Assembly: GCF_003851125.1 (NCBI RefSeq)
Contig: NZ_BGOW01000003.1
Location: 186,001 to 250,000 of the forward strand
Reading direction: 5' to 3'
DNA length: 64,000 bases
DNA from: Sulfuriferula multivorans
GTDB taxonomy: Bacteria > Pseudomonadota > Gammaproteobacteria > Burkholderiales > Sulfuriferulaceae
Shown: positions 18,842-29,435 of the stretch, one piece after another
Position numbering within the stretch: the first letter of the stretch is position 1
Layout: each line of letters begins with the position of its first letter
The notes under the pieces: model-generated
Databases searched by the model: none
What the model was told of the DNA's origin: nothing
The model's input: the letters and a program-made list of their open reading frames with translations, nothing else
Made by a program: the position numbers and the translations under genes

Positions 18842-20127
18842 CCCGACCCGCACCGCTCGAAAACCTGTTATTCCAGCTGCTCAACGAAACCCACCGCAAC
18901 GAACTGGGTTGGCAGTTCGCTGTTCTCGCCGCATGTGGTTTGCTGGGCTGGGGCGCGATGCGCTGGATTTTCCCGCGGCTGACGCACGCCCACGGATCTT
19001 GGCGCCTCGGTCTGGAAGGGTTGAAACGGATTGGTTCGCCGCTGCTTATGCTGGTGCTGATACTGATCGGGCGAGAGATTCTTGAGACATGGCAGCCGGT
19101 GCATGTGTTGAATATTGCCGTGCCGCTGCTGGGGGCCTTGGTATTGGTGCGCACCCTGGTGTATATGCTGCGCTATGCATTGCGCAGCAACGAAGCCATC
19201 AAGACCTGGGAGCGCTTGATCGCCTGGCTTATCTGGATTGGACTGGCGCTGCATATCACCGGCCTGCTGCCGCGCATCCTGCATGGGCTGGATAGCGTTT
19301 CCTTTGACGCAGGTGCCCACCATTTCTCGCTGCTGCTGCTGCTTGAGGCGATTATTCTCATTGTGCTCGCGGTGGTTGGCGCACTGTGGCTGGCGCAGTT
19401 CGTCGAGACTCGTCTGATGCGCGTGAGCCGTCTGGACCTCAATCTGCGCCTGGCGTTGATCAAGGCGACCCGTACCCTGCTGATTATTACTGGCGTGTTG
19501 ATTGCATTGCCGGTGGTGGGCATTGATATCACCGTGCTGTCGGTGTTTGGCGGGGCTCTGGGTGTAGGACTCGGTCTGGGTCTGCAGAAAATCGCCAGTA
19601 ACTATGTATCCGGGTTCATCATTCTGCTGGATCGCTCGATTCGCCCGGGCGACATGCTCACGGTGGGCACGGGTTATGGAGAGGTGAGCCAGATCAACAC
19701 GCGCTATACCTTGCTCAAAGCGCTGGATGGCACTGAAATCCTGATCCCCAATGAAACGCTGATTATCTCAACCATAGTCAACCATTCGCTCAGCAAGCGC
19801 GATATTCGCATGGCGATCCCCATCCAGATCAGCTATGAGAGCCCGCTGGAGCGGGCAATAGAAATATTGACAGCGGCGGCGGCAAATCATCCCCGCGTGC
19901 TGCAAGGGGATAGCAAGGAGGCCCCCAGGGTTCTGATAAAAAACTTTGGCGAGAGTGGCATTGATCTGGAGCTGGGTATATGGATTTCTGACCCGGAAGG
20001 AGGGCAGGCCAATCTGCGTTCCGAGCTGTATATGGAAATATGGAAGAATTTCCGGGCTGGCGGGATTGAAATCCCGTATCCGCGCCGCGACATTAACATC
20101 ATTAAGCACGAGAAACAAAAGGCCTAA
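18838..20127 (+). CDS. MscS-family small-conductance mechanosensitive ion channel
   Basis: A 429-residue inner-membrane protein with several N-terminal membrane segments and a C-terminal MscS domain. The pore-helix pattern is SVFGGALGVGLGLGLQKIASNYVSG (in two parts, about residues 235-260), followed by the beta domain with DRSIRPGDMLTVG and ILIPNETLI. The ATG at 18838 overlaps the previous stop; an in-frame start at 18799 would overlap the PLD-like gene further. Confidence 0.88.
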   Translation: MTRPAPLENLLFQLLNETHRNELGWQFAVLAACGLLGWGAMRWIFPRLTHAHGSWRLGLEGLKRIGSPLLMLVLILIGREILETWQPVHVLNIAVPLLGALVLVRTLVYMLRYALRSNEAIKTWERLIAWLIWIGLALHITGLLPRILHGLDSVSFDAGAHHFSLLLLLEAIILIVLAVVGALWLAQFVETRLMRVSRLDLNLRLALIKATRTLLIITGVLIALPVVGIDITVLSVFGGALGVGLGLGLQKIASNYVSGFIILLDRSIRPGDMLTVGTGYGEVSQINTRYTLLKALDGTEILIPNETLIISTIVNHSLSKRDIRMAIPIQISYESPLERAIEILTAAAANHPRVLQGDSKEAPRVLIKNFGESGIDLELGIWISDPEGGQANLRSELYMEIWKNFRAGGIEIPYPRRDINIIKHEKQKA

Positions 20128-20251
20128 TGTGATAGGAGTATTTCTGTTATATTACGCAGTGGATGATATATATCAGGATAAGATTACCTTGACTTGAATT
20201 TATGTCTTCCTCGCTGCGGCACGCAGTCATTCATTTGAGGTAAGTGAAACT

Positions 20252-21439
20252 ATGGATTTATTAGCAAACGGTCTGGTGGGGCATCTCCCTTGGTGGTGTT
20301 ATGTTTTGGTCGCCTTGGCGCTGACCCATGTCACCATCGCCGGCGTCACGATCTATCTGCACCGCCATCAGGCGCATCGCGCCCTGGAGCTGCACCCTAT
20401 TGTCAGTCACTTTTTCCGTTTCTGGCTGTGGTTGAGTACTGGCATGGTCACCAAGCAATGGGCTGCAATTCACCGCAAACACCACGCCAAGTGTGAAACC
20501 CCTGAAGATCCCCACAGTCCGCAAGTGCTCGGCCTGAAAAAAGTGTTTTTTGAAGGCGCCGAACTCTATCGCGCCGAATCGAAAAATCAGGAAACAATGG
20601 ACAAATACGGGTCCGGCACACCCGACGACTGGCTAGAACACAATGTCTATTCGCGTTACAGCGGCAAAGGCATCGTACTGATGCTGTTGATTAACCTGGC
20701 GTTGTTCGGCCCAATCGGGTTGACCATCTGGGCGGTGCAAATGGCCTGGATCCCGGTAACTGCCGCCGGCATTATCAACGGCATTGGACACTTCTGGGGC
20801 TATCGCAACTTCACTTGTGAAGACGCCAGCACCAACATTCTGCCCTGGGGCATCCTGATTGGCGGCGAGGAGTTGCACAACAATCACCATGCCTACGGCA
20901 GCTCGGCCAAACTGTCCAACAAATGGTATGAGTTTGACATCGGCTGGATGTATATCCGCATCATGGAAATTTTTGGTTTGGCCAAAGTCAAGAAGGTTGC
21001 ACCTCGTGTGCGCATGACCAAAGGCAAGGCAGTCTGCGACCTGGATACGCTGCAGGCCATCATCACCCATCGCTACGATGTATTGACGCGGTTTACCCGT
21101 TCAGTAAAAACCGTGTACGCGGATGAGGTGCTCAAACTCAAAGCTTCACTGCCGCAACTTAATGACGGCAGCATGGCGAAGAAGGTCAAGCATTGGCTGC
21201 ATCTTGATGCAGCGGATATGCGCGAGCAGGATAAGGCGAGCCTGTCGGAAGTATTGAACCAGAGCAAGGAGCTGGCCACGGTATATGCCATGCGTCAGGA
21301 TCTGGCAGCACTGTGGGCGCGTTCCAGCGCCACCAAGGAACAGCTCCTGGCCCAATTGCAGGACTGGTGCCATCGTGCCGAGTCCAGTGGTATTGAGTCG
21401 TTGCAAAAGTTCTCGCGTAAACTGCGCTGCTACGCCTGA
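20252..21439 (+). CDS. Acyl-CoA/acyl-lipid delta-9 fatty acid desaturase
   Basis: A 395-residue membrane di-iron desaturase. All three histidine boxes are present: HRHQAH (about residue 31-36), HRKHH (about 74-78) and HNNHH (about 209-213), with two pairs of membrane helices between them. It would introduce a cis double bond into membrane fatty acids using oxygen and reduced electron carriers. The region after about residue 260 is a hydrophilic C-terminal extension longer than in minimal desaturases. It has its own terminator. Confidence 0.9.
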   Translation: MDLLANGLVGHLPWWCYVLVALALTHVTIAGVTIYLHRHQAHRALELHPIVSHFFRFWLWLSTGMVTKQWAAIHRKHHAKCETPEDPHSPQVLGLKKVFFEGAELYRAESKNQETMDKYGSGTPDDWLEHNVYSRYSGKGIVLMLLINLALFGPIGLTIWAVQMAWIPVTAAGIINGIGHFWGYRNFTCEDASTNILPWGILIGGEELHNNHHAYGSSAKLSNKWYEFDIGWMYIRIMEIFGLAKVKKVAPRVRMTKGKAVCDLDTLQAIITHRYDVLTRFTRSVKTVYADEVLKLKASLPQLNDGSMAKKVKHWLHLDAADMREQDKASLSEVLNQSKELATVYAMRQDLAALWARSSATKEQLLAQLQDWCHRAESSGIESLQKFSRKLRCYA

Positions 21440-21472
21440 GCAGCTTATTCACTCCAGTATTCCTGCCCCAAC

Positions 21473-21506
21473 AAAAAGCCCGCCATAGTATTATGGCGGG
21501 CTTTTT
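21473..21506 (+). terminator. Intrinsic terminator of the desaturase gene
   Basis: AAAAAGCCCGCCATA and TATGGCGGGCTTTTT arms around a short loop, 33 bases after the desaturase stop. Confidence 0.92.
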
Positions 21507-21542
21507 GTTGGGGCTTTGTTCCTGAGTAAGTGCGCGCACAGA

Positions 21543-21579
21543 CCATAAAAAACCCGCTACCAGAGCGGGTTTTTTATGG
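21543..21579. terminator. Bidirectional terminator between the desaturase and rpmG
   Basis: A hairpin with ACCCGCT and AGCGGGT arms, flanked on both sides by A6/T6 tracts, 12 bases downstream of the minus-strand rpmG stop. It is likely the terminator of the rpmB-rpmG transcript. Confidence 0.9.
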
Positions 21580-21591
21580 AGCAGGCTGGTT

Positions 21592-21759
21592 TTATTTCAG
21601 CTTGATTTCCTTGTACAGCACATGCTTGCGTGCCTTGGGGTCGAATTTCATGAATTCGAGCTTTTCCGGCGTGGTGCGCTTGTTCTTGCTGGTGGTGTAA
21701 AAATGTCCGGTCCCTGCGGTGGACTCGAGTTTGATTTTTTCGCGGATTTTGCTGGCCAT
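21592..21759 (-). CDS. rpmG: 50S ribosomal protein L33
   Basis: A 55-residue basic protein ([20 protein letters not shown] at the start, [11 protein letters not shown] at the end), the exact length of the zinc-free (C-minus) L33 form; no cysteines are present. It lies ten bases downstream of rpmB, preceded by an AAGGAG ribosome site, in the usual rpmB-rpmG order. Confidence 0.97.
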   Translation of the reverse strand: MASKIREKIKLESTAGTGHFYTTSKNKRTTPEKLEFMKFDPKARKHVLYKEIKLK

Positions 21760-21769
21760 GTTTTACTCC

Positions 21770-22006
21770 TTAAACCTTCTCGCCTTTGGCGCGCATTTCT
21801 TCGAGCACGACTTCAATGCCCTTTTTGTCGATAGTACGCAGCGCAGCGGTCGAAACGCGCAGGCGTACAAAACGGTTTTCTTCTTCAAGCCAGAAGCGGC
21901 GTGACTGCAAATTGGGCAGAAAACGACGCTTGGTCTTGTTGTTGGCGTGGGAAACGTTGTTTCCCGACATCGGCGCCTTGCCGGTAACCTGACATACACG
22001 GGCCAT
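21770..22006 (-). CDS. rpmB: 50S ribosomal protein L28
   Basis: A 78-residue basic protein, the normal length, starting [20 protein letters not shown] at 22006 behind a GGGAGGT ribosome site. An in-frame extension to 22051 has no support. It is the first gene of rpmB-rpmG. Confidence 0.97.
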   Translation of the reverse strand: MARVCQVTGKAPMSGNNVSHANNKTKRRFLPNLQSRRFWLEEENRFVRLRVSTAALRTIDKKGIEVVLEEMRAKGEKV

Positions 22007-22065
22007 AATGACCTCCCTACGGAATTCGGAAAAACGCGATTTATACCACATTTAGATCGTCAACG

Positions 22066-22740
22066 TCAAAGCAATCCGCGTTCTGCAAATGATACAGCGC
22101 TGCCGCTGCCCACTACAAAGTGGTCAATAACCCTTACATCCACCAGTGCCAGCGCGGCTTTGAGCGCTTGGGTCAGGCTCTCGTCGGCCCGGCTGGGTTC
22201 GGCAACGCCGGAAGGATGGTTATGTGCCAGGATCAACGCGGCAGCGTTGTGTGCCAATGCGCGCTTGACCACTTCGCGTGGATATACGCTGGTTTGAGTG
22301 AGAGTGCCTCGAAACAGCTCTTCGACGGCAAGCACGCGGTTTTGCGTATCCAGAAACACCACGCAAAAAACTTCGTAGGATTTGCCCGCCAGAGCTAGCC
22401 GCAGGTAATCGCGCACCGCGCCAGGAGAGGCGAGCGCATCGGTTTGACGCATGGATTCACCCAGTGCGCGCCTTGCCATTTCCAATACCGCCTGCAGTTG
22501 AGCATATTTGGCGTCACCCAGGCCGTGGACGGCACAGAATTCGCCACGGCTGGCCGCAAACAGGCGGGTCAGACTACCGAACTGATGCACCAGGTCGCGC
22601 GCCATGTCCACCGCGCTTTTGCCCGACACGCCGGTGCGCAGGAAAATGGCCAGCAATTCGGCATCGCTTAGCGCCTGCGCGCCGCGCTGCAAGAGTTTTT
22701 CCCGGGGCCGGTCATCCTCCGGCCAGTCGCGAATCGCCAT
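22066..22740 (-). CDS. radC: RadC family JAB/MPN domain protein
   Basis: A 224-residue protein with an N-terminal helix-hairpin-helix region (about 1-95) and a C-terminal JAB/MPN+ metalloprotease-like fold carrying the metal site AHNHPSG and a following SxxD (PSRADESLT). The historical link to DNA repair is not well supported; the function is unclear. It lies upstream of rpmB in the same direction and diverges from coaBC. Confidence 0.94.
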   Translation of the reverse strand: MAIRDWPEDDRPREKLLQRGAQALSDAELLAIFLRTGVSGKSAVDMARDLVHQFGSLTRLFAASRGEFCAVHGLGDAKYAQLQAVLEMARRALGESMRQTDALASPGAVRDYLRLALAGKSYEVFCVVFLDTQNRVLAVEELFRGTLTQTSVYPREVVKRALAHNAAALILAHNHPSGVAEPSRADESLTQALKAALALVDVRVIDHFVVGSGSAVSFAERGLL

Positions 22741-22806
22741 TCATCCCCCTAATCCCGTAAAATGTGCTTATTGTTCAAACCATCAGCGCATAGGCGCAAA
22801 GCTATC

Positions 22807-24024
22807 ATGCCGGATTTGCAACACAAACGCATTCTGTTGGGCATCACCGGCGGTGTGGCCGCGTATAAAGCAGCCGAATTGACGCGCCTGCTGGTCAAGG
22901 CGGGCGCAGACGTGCGCGTGGTAATGAGCACCGCTGCCACGCAGTTTGTAACCCCGCTAACCTTCCAGGCGCTGTCCGGCAAGCCGGTACTCACCCAATT
23001 GTGGGAAACGGGCGTGGATAACGGCATGGCGCACATCGAATTCACGCGGGCAGTAGACGCCGTGCTGATTGCCCCGGCCAGTGCCGATTTTATCGCCAAG
23101 CTGGTACATGGTCTGGCAGATGACCTGCTGTCAACGCTGTGCCTGGCGCGCGCTTGCCCACTCCTGGTGGCGCCCGCGATGAACCGGCAAATGTGGGAAA
23201 ACCCGGCAACTCAGCGGAATATTCATCAGTTGCAAGCGGATGGCGTCACCTTGCTGGGGCCAACTGCAGGCGAACAGGCGTGTGGAGAAACCGGTCCGGG
23301 ACGGATGCTGGAGCCGGCTGAATTGCTGGCAGGGCTCAGCGCGTATTTCCAGCCCAAGCTGCTGGCCGGCCTGCGCGTGCTGGTGAGTGCAGGGCCCACG
23401 CTGGAAATGATCGATCCTGTGCGAGCGCTCACCAACCTTAGCTCCGGCAAAATGGGCTATGCGGTCGCACGCGCAGCGTATGAAGCCGGGGCTACAGTGA
23501 CGCTGGTAAGTGGTCCCACATGCCGGGAAGCGCCGCTGGGCGTCACCCGCCTGTCGGTAACCAGCACCGAAGAAATGGGGCAGGCATTGATGAACACGGC
23601 AGGTCTTGCGGATATTTTTATTAGCGTGGCCGCGGTGGCGGATTACCGCCCGGCCATCTGCGCGACCCAGAAAATAAAAAAAAGCGAGCAAACTCTTACG
23701 CTCGATTTAATACCCAATGACGATATTCTGCTGCAGATCGCGAACCGTGCGGACGCCCCATTTTGCGTCGGTTTTGCAGCTGAAACCGAAAATCTGCCGG
23801 AAAATGGCGAAGCCAAACGCCACCGCAAAAACTTGCCTCTTTTAGTCGTCAACCGCGCCCAGGATGCGCTCGGCAGCGACGACAACGAATTGTTGCTGCT
23901 GGACGATGAGGGTAAGCATTTGCTGCCACATGCCGACAAACTGACGCTGGCACGCCAACTCATCGCCCATATAGCCCGTCTGTATTTACACAAAACCAAG
24001 GGAAGCCATGCCACACCAAATTGA
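22807..24024 (+). CDS. coaBC: Bifunctional phosphopantothenoylcysteine decarboxylase/phosphopantothenate-cysteine ligase
   Basis: A 405-residue fusion catalysing two steps of coenzyme A synthesis. The CoaC flavoprotein half begins [17 protein letters not shown] and has the PAMN motif ([12 protein letters not shown]). The CoaB half begins near [16 protein letters not shown] and contains the dimerisation KIKKSE motif. The ATG at 22807 is preferred over in-frame codons upstream. Its end overlaps dut by 17 bases. Confidence 0.95.
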   Translation: MPDLQHKRILLGITGGVAAYKAAELTRLLVKAGADVRVVMSTAATQFVTPLTFQALSGKPVLTQLWETGVDNGMAHIEFTRAVDAVLIAPASADFIAKLVHGLADDLLSTLCLARACPLLVAPAMNRQMWENPATQRNIHQLQADGVTLLGPTAGEQACGETGPGRMLEPAELLAGLSAYFQPKLLAGLRVLVSAGPTLEMIDPVRALTNLSSGKMGYAVARAAYEAGATVTLVSGPTCREAPLGVTRLSVTSTEEMGQALMNTAGLADIFISVAAVADYRPAICATQKIKKSEQTLTLDLIPNDDILLQIANRADAPFCVGFAAETENLPENGEAKRHRKNLPLLVVNRAQDALGSDDNELLLLDDEGKHLLPHADKLTLARQLIAHIARLYLHKTKGSHATPN

Positions 24025-24460
24025 TGTCAAGATTCTCGACACACGACTAAACAATGACTTACCCGGCTATGCAACGCCCGGTGCCGCCGGCATAGATCTG
24101 CGCGCCTGTATCGATGCGGCACTGGAACTGGCCCCAGGCCAAACCGAGTTGGTCCCAACTGGTATGGCAATCCATATTGGTCGAGCAGACATGGCTGCGA
24201 TGATCCTGCCGCGTTCCGGTCTGGGCCATAAACATGGCATCGTACTCGGCAATCTGGTAGGGCTCATTGACTCGGATTACCAGGGACAACTGTTTGTTTC
24301 CATGTGGAATCGTGGTCATCAGCCTTTTATTGTCAACCCGCTGGAACGGATCGCCCAACTGGTGATGGTGCCGGTGGTGCAAGTTGCATTTAATATTGTG
24401 GAAGAGTTTTCTGCATCCGAACGCGGAGCGGGAGGTTTTGGTAGTACCGGACGGCACTAA
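24008..24460 (+). CDS. dut: Deoxyuridine 5'-triphosphate nucleotidohydrolase (dUTPase)
   Basis: A 150-residue trimeric dUTPase. All five motifs are visible, among them [40 protein letters not shown] and the C-terminal [11 protein letters not shown]. It removes dUTP and makes dUMP. The gene overlaps the end of coaBC, a very common proteobacterial arrangement. Confidence 0.97.
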   Translation: MPHQIDVKILDTRLNNDLPGYATPGAAGIDLRACIDAALELAPGQTELVPTGMAIHIGRADMAAMILPRSGLGHKHGIVLGNLVGLIDSDYQGQLFVSMWNRGHQPFIVNPLERIAQLVMVPVVQVAFNIVEEFSASERGAGGFGSTGRH

Positions 24461-24576
24461 GGCGACGAGCTGATTCTCACGTTGAGGGGCGTGGGAATAT
24501 ATTGATCATCGGCAACCAAAACGCCAGGCACGTTAATTGCTGTTAAGTTCCAGAACAAATTAACAGCTGGCCGCTA

Positions 24577-26070
24577 ATGCAGGCCAATAACAAGTTGGCA
24601 TTAACCCGGATGGATAGCAGACCCCTTACTATGAAACCCTCTTTAGCGCGATTCAGCATTGCGCTTTTTGCTGCGCTCGAGATAACCCTGATATTGACGA
24701 TGCTGTCAGTGTATTGGGTTTCGAGCCCGGCACGTCACGCAGAATCCGCGCAGGCAGAAGGCTTGGTGATTGCCCAGCAGATTGAGGGCTTGGCCAAGGA
24801 TGTTCACCAGGCTGCGAAACTGATTGCCAGACATCCGCAGACCGTAGCCTGTTTAAAGAGCGGTGCAGAGGATCTTTGCCGAAATCAAGCGGCCAATCTT
24901 TATGCCCTCCACCCAGGTGCACAAATCTTTTTGGTGCCAGAACCGGGAGTGGTAAGCCAGACCGGAGATGCGTTGGTGTTGCCGGAAGCCTACACGCGTT
25001 TTGTGGCGGGCCCGGAAGCGCAACCTGCCACCGCCGCCAGCATGAGCCTGACAGTCTCCGAGCCGGTGCTAGAAGGCACGACGCTGTTGGGCCACGTCAT
25101 CCTGACTCAGGATGCGCCACATCTGCAAGACCTGTTCGATAACTTGCCATTGCCTGGAGGTTATCTGGAATTGCGCCAGTACACCCATCCAGACACCTAT
25201 ACCGTTGTGCGGCGGCGTGGTGACGAGAGCCTCAAGAACGGGCCAGCGATGCGGGAAATTACCCTGGCCGGAACGCCGTGGAAGCTCGAGTTATGGAAAG
25301 CCAGTCCTCAGCCTCTGGTCGAACTCCTGACTTACTTTACCGTATGGCTGGTATTGTCCGTGCTGCTGACAGCCATGGTGTGGCTGGTGTACCTGCGTTT
25401 ACGTAACTGGGTCAGCGAAGATCTCAACACTATTGTCAATCTGATGACAGATATCCGCAGGCAACGAGTGCGTTCTGCATACCAGGTCAATCTGATCGAA
25501 TTTGAGAAACCGCTGGCGATGCTGGTCAAACTGGCACAGCTCACCGTGGGCAAGCAAAAAGAGACGGAATCCCAAGCCAGCCTGGATCACCTGTCGCAGG
25601 TATATAACCGGCGCAGCTTCGAAACCCGTCAAAGCGAGCTATTCAAAACCCTGTCGCAAGGCCAGGTACATAGCCTATTGATTATCGACATCGACAACTT
25701 TAAATATGTAAACGATACCTACGGCCACGATGCGGGGGATCAACTTATCGTCCAGTTTGGCAAGGTGCTCAAGCTACATCTGCGCGCCAGTGATTTCGTG
25801 GCGCGCCTGGGCGGAGATGAGTTCTGCGTGATTTTTCCGAATACGCCCCTGCCCCGTGCGATAGAGCTGGCGGAACGTCTGCGCGGCAATTTGCCTGCCG
25901 TACTGGAACTGACTCCGGGTGTATTGCACCGCCTTAACTGGAGTGGCGGCATGAGTGAATACAGCCCCAAAGATTCCGCGGAAAACCAGGCGCTTATCCG
26001 CGCGGACGGCGCTCTGCTGGAAGCCAAGCGCGGCGGACGCAACACCACGCGGATCAAGCCAGTCGCGTAG
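24577..26070 (+). CDS. Membrane-anchored GGDEF diguanylate cyclase
   Basis: A protein of up to 497 residues; the start may instead be the ATG at 24610 or 24631. It has an N-terminal membrane anchor, an extracytoplasmic sensor region of about 200 residues, a second membrane segment (about residues 250-272), a linker helix and a C-terminal GGDEF domain. The active-site motif is intact (ARLGGDEFCVIF), and the metal-binding DIDNFKYVND segment precedes it, so c-di-GMP synthesis is likely. No EAL domain is present. The ligand of the sensor region is unknown. Confidence 0.9.
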   Translation: MQANNKLALTRMDSRPLTMKPSLARFSIALFAALEITLILTMLSVYWVSSPARHAESAQAEGLVIAQQIEGLAKDVHQAAKLIARHPQTVACLKSGAEDLCRNQAANLYALHPGAQIFLVPEPGVVSQTGDALVLPEAYTRFVAGPEAQPATAASMSLTVSEPVLEGTTLLGHVILTQDAPHLQDLFDNLPLPGGYLELRQYTHPDTYTVVRRRGDESLKNGPAMREITLAGTPWKLELWKASPQPLVELLTYFTVWLVLSVLLTAMVWLVYLRLRNWVSEDLNTIVNLMTDIRRQRVRSAYQVNLIEFEKPLAMLVKLAQLTVGKQKETESQASLDHLSQVYNRRSFETRQSELFKTLSQGQVHSLLIIDIDNFKYVNDTYGHDAGDQLIVQFGKVLKLHLRASDFVARLGGDEFCVIFPNTPLPRAIELAERLRGNLPAVLELTPGVLHRLNWSGGMSEYSPKDSAENQALIRADGALLEAKRGGRNTTRIKPVA

Positions 26071-26072
26071 GC

Positions 26073-27560
26073 TTACCGTTGCGCAGCTTTGCGCCACATT
26101 ATTATCCCCGCCGCTCCCAGCATCAAAGCGCATAGCAGCAACGCGGCATGATTACCCCAATCCACAAATGGCGTTGCGCCCTGATACCCCTGAGCTGAAC
26201 CATTCAGCGTAGCGCGGGTGAACAGCGGCAGCTCCTGCAACACTCGTCCCCGTGTATCAATGATGGCCGTCGCGCCGGTATTGGTGGCGCGCAGCATGTA
26301 GCGCCCGGTTTCCAGTGCGCGCATCTGGGAACTCTGCATATGTTGCCATGGCGCCACCGAATCGCCGAACCATGCATCATTGCTGACGTTCACCAGCAAC
26401 GTGGCGCGCGGCAGTTGGTGGATGATTTCTTCGCCGAACACGTCCTCGTAACAGATATTCATGGCCACGTGCTGGCCCGCCACCGGCATCGGTACCTGAT
26501 AGGCATCGCCGCGTGCGAAATCAGAAAGCGGGATATGCAGCACATTGATAATCCATCCGAATAGCCATTTCATCGGGATGTATTCGCCGAATGGCACCAA
26601 ATGAAATTTACGGTAAGTGTGCGTGGATGCGGTACCAAAGCTCAGCACGCTGTTGAAGTAGCGGCCATCCGGGAATTGTTCCGGCATTCCTACCAGCACG
26701 TCGCCACCATGGGCGCGCGCAGTTTCTGCCAAATCATTCAGATAGCTGGCCGGTACCTGGTCGTAAAATACCGGAATGGCGGTTTCCGGCAGGATGATAA
26801 GCCGGCCCGGACTGGCAGCCACCATTTCGCGGTAATCACGCAGTGTGCTGACCACCTTTTCCGGTTGCCATTTCATATCCTGGGCAATATTGCCCTGCAA
26901 CAGACTCACTGCGACTGGCGCACCAACAGGCTGTGTCCAGTGAATCTGACCCAAACCCCAACCCGCCAGCCACAGCGCTGCGGCCATCAGCACATAGCGC
27001 AAGCGCCCCAGCGCCAATACCGCTGCGCTGAGCGCCAGTATCAGCGATACGCCATACACACCCAGCAACGGGGCGAAACCCGTCAGCGGGCTGGCCGGTA
27101 CTTGCGAATAACCGATGGCGAGCCAGGGAAAACCGGTAAAAATCCAGCCGCGCACCCATTCCCCGACTACCCATAGTGCGGGTACAGCCAATAGCCAGCG
27201 CGCAACGCCGGCATTGCGCAAACCGTGCTGCAAGCCGCCTACAGCGGCGGGAAACAAGGCCAGAAACGCACAGAACAGGGTCGTCGCCAGCACTGCCAGC
27301 GGCATTGACATGCCCCCGTAGGTATGCAGGCTGATGTATATCCAGGACACGCCGCTGCCGAAATAGCCCAGTCCGAATAAAAATCCGCTGAGCGTTGCCT
27401 GACGCGCGCTATGTTGGTGTCGCCATAGCCAGATCAGTCCGGCCAAGCTGAACAGGGGAATGACAAACGCATAAAACGGCGCAAAGCCGAATACGCTGAC
27501 CGCACCCAGCAGCGGCGCGGCGATGAAATGCCAGCGCGGAACACGCAGAGGATGTGCCAA
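26073..27560 (-). CDS. lnt: Apolipoprotein N-acyltransferase
   Basis: An inner-membrane enzyme that adds the third acyl chain to lipoproteins. It has about six N-terminal membrane segments, a periplasmic nitrilase-like domain and a C-terminal helix. The catalytic Glu is in ILPETAIPVFYD, the Lys in YRKFHLVPFGEY and the Cys in MNICYEDVFGE. The start is uncertain: TTG at 27560 lies one base after the nadA stop and gives 495 residues. A longer open frame to 27641 would overlap nadA by 80 bases. Confidence 0.92.
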   Translation of the reverse strand: MAHPLRVPRWHFIAAPLLGAVSVFGFAPFYAFVIPLFSLAGLIWLWRHQHSARQATLSGFLFGLGYFGSGVSWIYISLHTYGGMSMPLAVLATTLFCAFLALFPAAVGGLQHGLRNAGVARWLLAVPALWVVGEWVRGWIFTGFPWLAIGYSQVPASPLTGFAPLLGVYGVSLILALSAAVLALGRLRYVLMAAALWLAGWGLGQIHWTQPVGAPVAVSLLQGNIAQDMKWQPEKVVSTLRDYREMVAASPGRLIILPETAIPVFYDQVPASYLNDLAETARAHGGDVLVGMPEQFPDGRYFNSVLSFGTASTHTYRKFHLVPFGEYIPMKWLFGWIINVLHIPLSDFARGDAYQVPMPVAGQHVAMNICYEDVFGEEIIHQLPRATLLVNVSNDAWFGDSVAPWQHMQSSQMRALETGRYMLRATNTGATAIIDTRGRVLQELPLFTRATLNGSAQGYQGATPFVDWGNHAALLLCALMLGAAGIIMWRKAAQR

Positions 27561-27561
27561 A

Positions 27562-28635
27562 TCAAGCCGCCCCGCGCATCCGAGGCGCAATCTGCTGCTC
27601 CGCGGCAAAATCCAGCATACGCTGGATAGAGCGCACGGCACGGCTGCGAACCGGCTCGGTAATATGGATTTCGTTATCCCCGGATTCCAGCACCTGTGCC
27701 AGTTTTTGCAGTCCGTTCATCGCCATCCATGGGCAATGTGCGCAACTGATACAGGTCGCGCCTGTTCCCGCAGTTGGAGCTTCGAGGAAGATTTTGCCGG
27801 ATGCAACCGCCTGCATTTTGTGAAAAATGCCATTATCGGTGGCAACGATAAAGGTCTGGTTGGGCAGGGTTTGCGCAGCGTGGATCAACTGCGTCGTGGA
27901 GCCCACCACATCGGCCAGCGCAATCACTGCGGCGGGCGACTCCGGGTGTACCAGCACCGCGGCGTCCGGGTGAGCAAGCTTCATTTTTTGCAGCGCTTCG
28001 GCCTTGAATGCCTCGTGCACGACACACGCACCCTGCCACAACAGCATGTCGGCGCCGGTGGTTTTTTGCACATAATCACCGAGATATTTGTCCGGCGCCC
28101 ACAGGATTTTTTTACCCTGTTTATGCAAATGCTCGACGATCTTGACCGCCGTGCCTGAGGTCACCACCCAGTCGGCGCGTGCTTTTACCGCAGCCGAAGT
28201 GTTGGCATACACCACCACGACACGTTCCGGGTGCTGATCGCAGAATGCAGAAAACTCATCGGCAGGGCAGGCCAGATCGAGCGAACAGTTGGCTTGCAGA
28301 TCCGGCATCAACACACGCTTCTCCGGGTTAAGGATTTTCGCGGTTTCGCCCATGAATTTGACCCCCGCGACAATCAGCGTGCGGGCGGCATGGGCGTGAC
28401 CGAAACGCGCCATTTCCAGCGAATCCGAAACACAGCCGCCGGTCTCTTCAGCCAGATCCTGTATGTCTGCAGACGTATAGTAATGCGCCACCAGCACCGC
28501 GTTTTGCTGCAGCATCAGCTGCTTGATGCGCGCGATGAGTGTTGCGCGCACGCTGTCGGTAAGCTGCTCTTCCACCATCGGAGGCGCAATGATATTGGGC
28601 GCTTTGGGCATCTGGATCAGGGGCATGATCTTCAT
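27562..28635 (-). CDS. nadA: Quinolinate synthase A
   Basis: A 357-residue [4Fe-4S] enzyme that condenses iminoaspartate with dihydroxyacetone phosphate to quinolinate in NAD synthesis. Cluster cysteines are in the segments [17 protein letters not shown] and [10 protein letters not shown]. The ATG at 28635 behind TGAGG is preferred; a GTG at 28647 overlapping the upstream stop is possible. It lies directly downstream of the NrtR-like regulator gene, which suggests it is that regulator's target. Confidence 0.94.
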   Translation of the reverse strand: MKIMPLIQMPKAPNIIAPPMVEEQLTDSVRATLIARIKQLMLQQNAVLVAHYYTSADIQDLAEETGGCVSDSLEMARFGHAHAARTLIVAGVKFMGETAKILNPEKRVLMPDLQANCSLDLACPADEFSAFCDQHPERVVVVYANTSAAVKARADWVVTSGTAVKIVEHLHKQGKKILWAPDKYLGDYVQKTTGADMLLWQGACVVHEAFKAEALQKMKLAHPDAAVLVHPESPAAVIALADVVGSTTQLIHAAQTLPNQTFIVATDNGIFHKMQAVASGKIFLEAPTAGTGATCISCAHCPWMAMNGLQKLAQVLESGDNEIHITEPVRSRAVRSIQRMLDFAAEQQIAPRMRGAA

Positions 28636-28643
28636 GGTCGGCC

Positions 28644-29330
28644 TCACTTGATATAAAGCACCGCGCCGGGGTGCTGCACGCGGTAGAGTTTTGCCGGGCG
28701 GTGGTTACCGACCCGGCGGCTGGTGCCGGTTTCGCCGATTAAATCAAGCGCCAGGATGTGCTTGCGGAAATTGCGCTTGTCCAGCGCCTCGCCGCGTATG
28801 GTTTCGTAGACTTTTTGCAATTCGCCCAGAGTAAACTCCTCTTGCATGAATCCAAATGCCACAGTGGAATAATCCAGCTTGGCGCGCAGCCTTTGCTGGG
28901 CCAGCGCGATCACCTCGCGATGGTCGAAAGCCAGTTCCGGCAGTGCATCCATCGCAAACCAGGCGACTTCCGCCGCATCCGATCCCGCCACCGGCGAGAG
29001 AATTTCGCTGGGCGCCAGCGCGTAATAGGTCACGCTGATGATGCGCTCGCGCGGGTCGCGGTCGGGTTTGCCGAAGGTGTAGAGCTGCTCCAGATATACG
29101 CCCGTCACCCCGGTTTCTTCGGCCAGTTCACGCAGGGCGCAGTCTTCCAGGCACTCGTCCATCTCGACAAAGCCGCCCGGCAGCGCCCAGCAGCCCTGGA
29201 AAGGCGCGGCACGACGCCGGATCAACAATACCGCCAGGCGCTCTTCACGAATCGTGAACAGCGCGATGTCGGTGGTGACCGCCGGGTGTGGATAGTCATA
29301 GCAAAACGGTTTCATTGGATGATTGGCCAT
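28644..29330 (-). CDS. NUDIX-domain transcriptional regulator of NAD metabolism (NrtR-like)
   Basis: A 228-residue protein with an N-terminal NUDIX hydrolase fold and a C-terminal winged-helix region (about 145-228, ending [18 protein letters not shown]), the architecture of NrtR. The NUDIX box is complete (GGFVEMDE then RELAEETGV), so ADP-ribose or related hydrolysis may be retained. It is the first gene of a run with nadA and lnt. Two perfect palindromes just upstream of its start (29331-29374) are candidate autoregulatory operators. The ATG at 29330 is used; 29315 is an alternative. Confidence 0.85.
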   Translation of the reverse strand: MANHPMKPFCYDYPHPAVTTDIALFTIREERLAVLLIRRRAAPFQGCWALPGGFVEMDECLEDCALRELAEETGVTGVYLEQLYTFGKPDRDPRERIISVTYYALAPSEILSPVAGSDAAEVAWFAMDALPELAFDHREVIALAQQRLRAKLDYSTVAFGFMQEEFTLGELQKVYETIRGEALDKRNFRKHILALDLIGETGTSRRVGNHRPAKLYRVQHPGAVLYIK

Positions 29331-29374
29331 GGTGTACAAAATACACCGACAAGATAGTGTTGCACAGACACTAT
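29331..29374. promoter_or_regulatory. Two perfect palindromes, candidate NrtR operators
   Basis: GGTGTACAAAATACACC (29331-29347) has 6-base arms around 5 bases, and ATAGTGT-N7-ACACTAT (29354-29374) has 7-base arms. Both lie between the divergent NUDIX regulator gene and hda and touch the regulator's start codon, a good position for repression of the regulator-nadA transcript. The two palindromes differ in sequence, so one protein may not bind both. Confidence 0.6.
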
Positions 29375-29435
29375 GTCAAGCAGATTTTGCACGGCCATGC
29401 CAGAACCCCGCGCGATGCCTGTTAAAATGCGGCGC

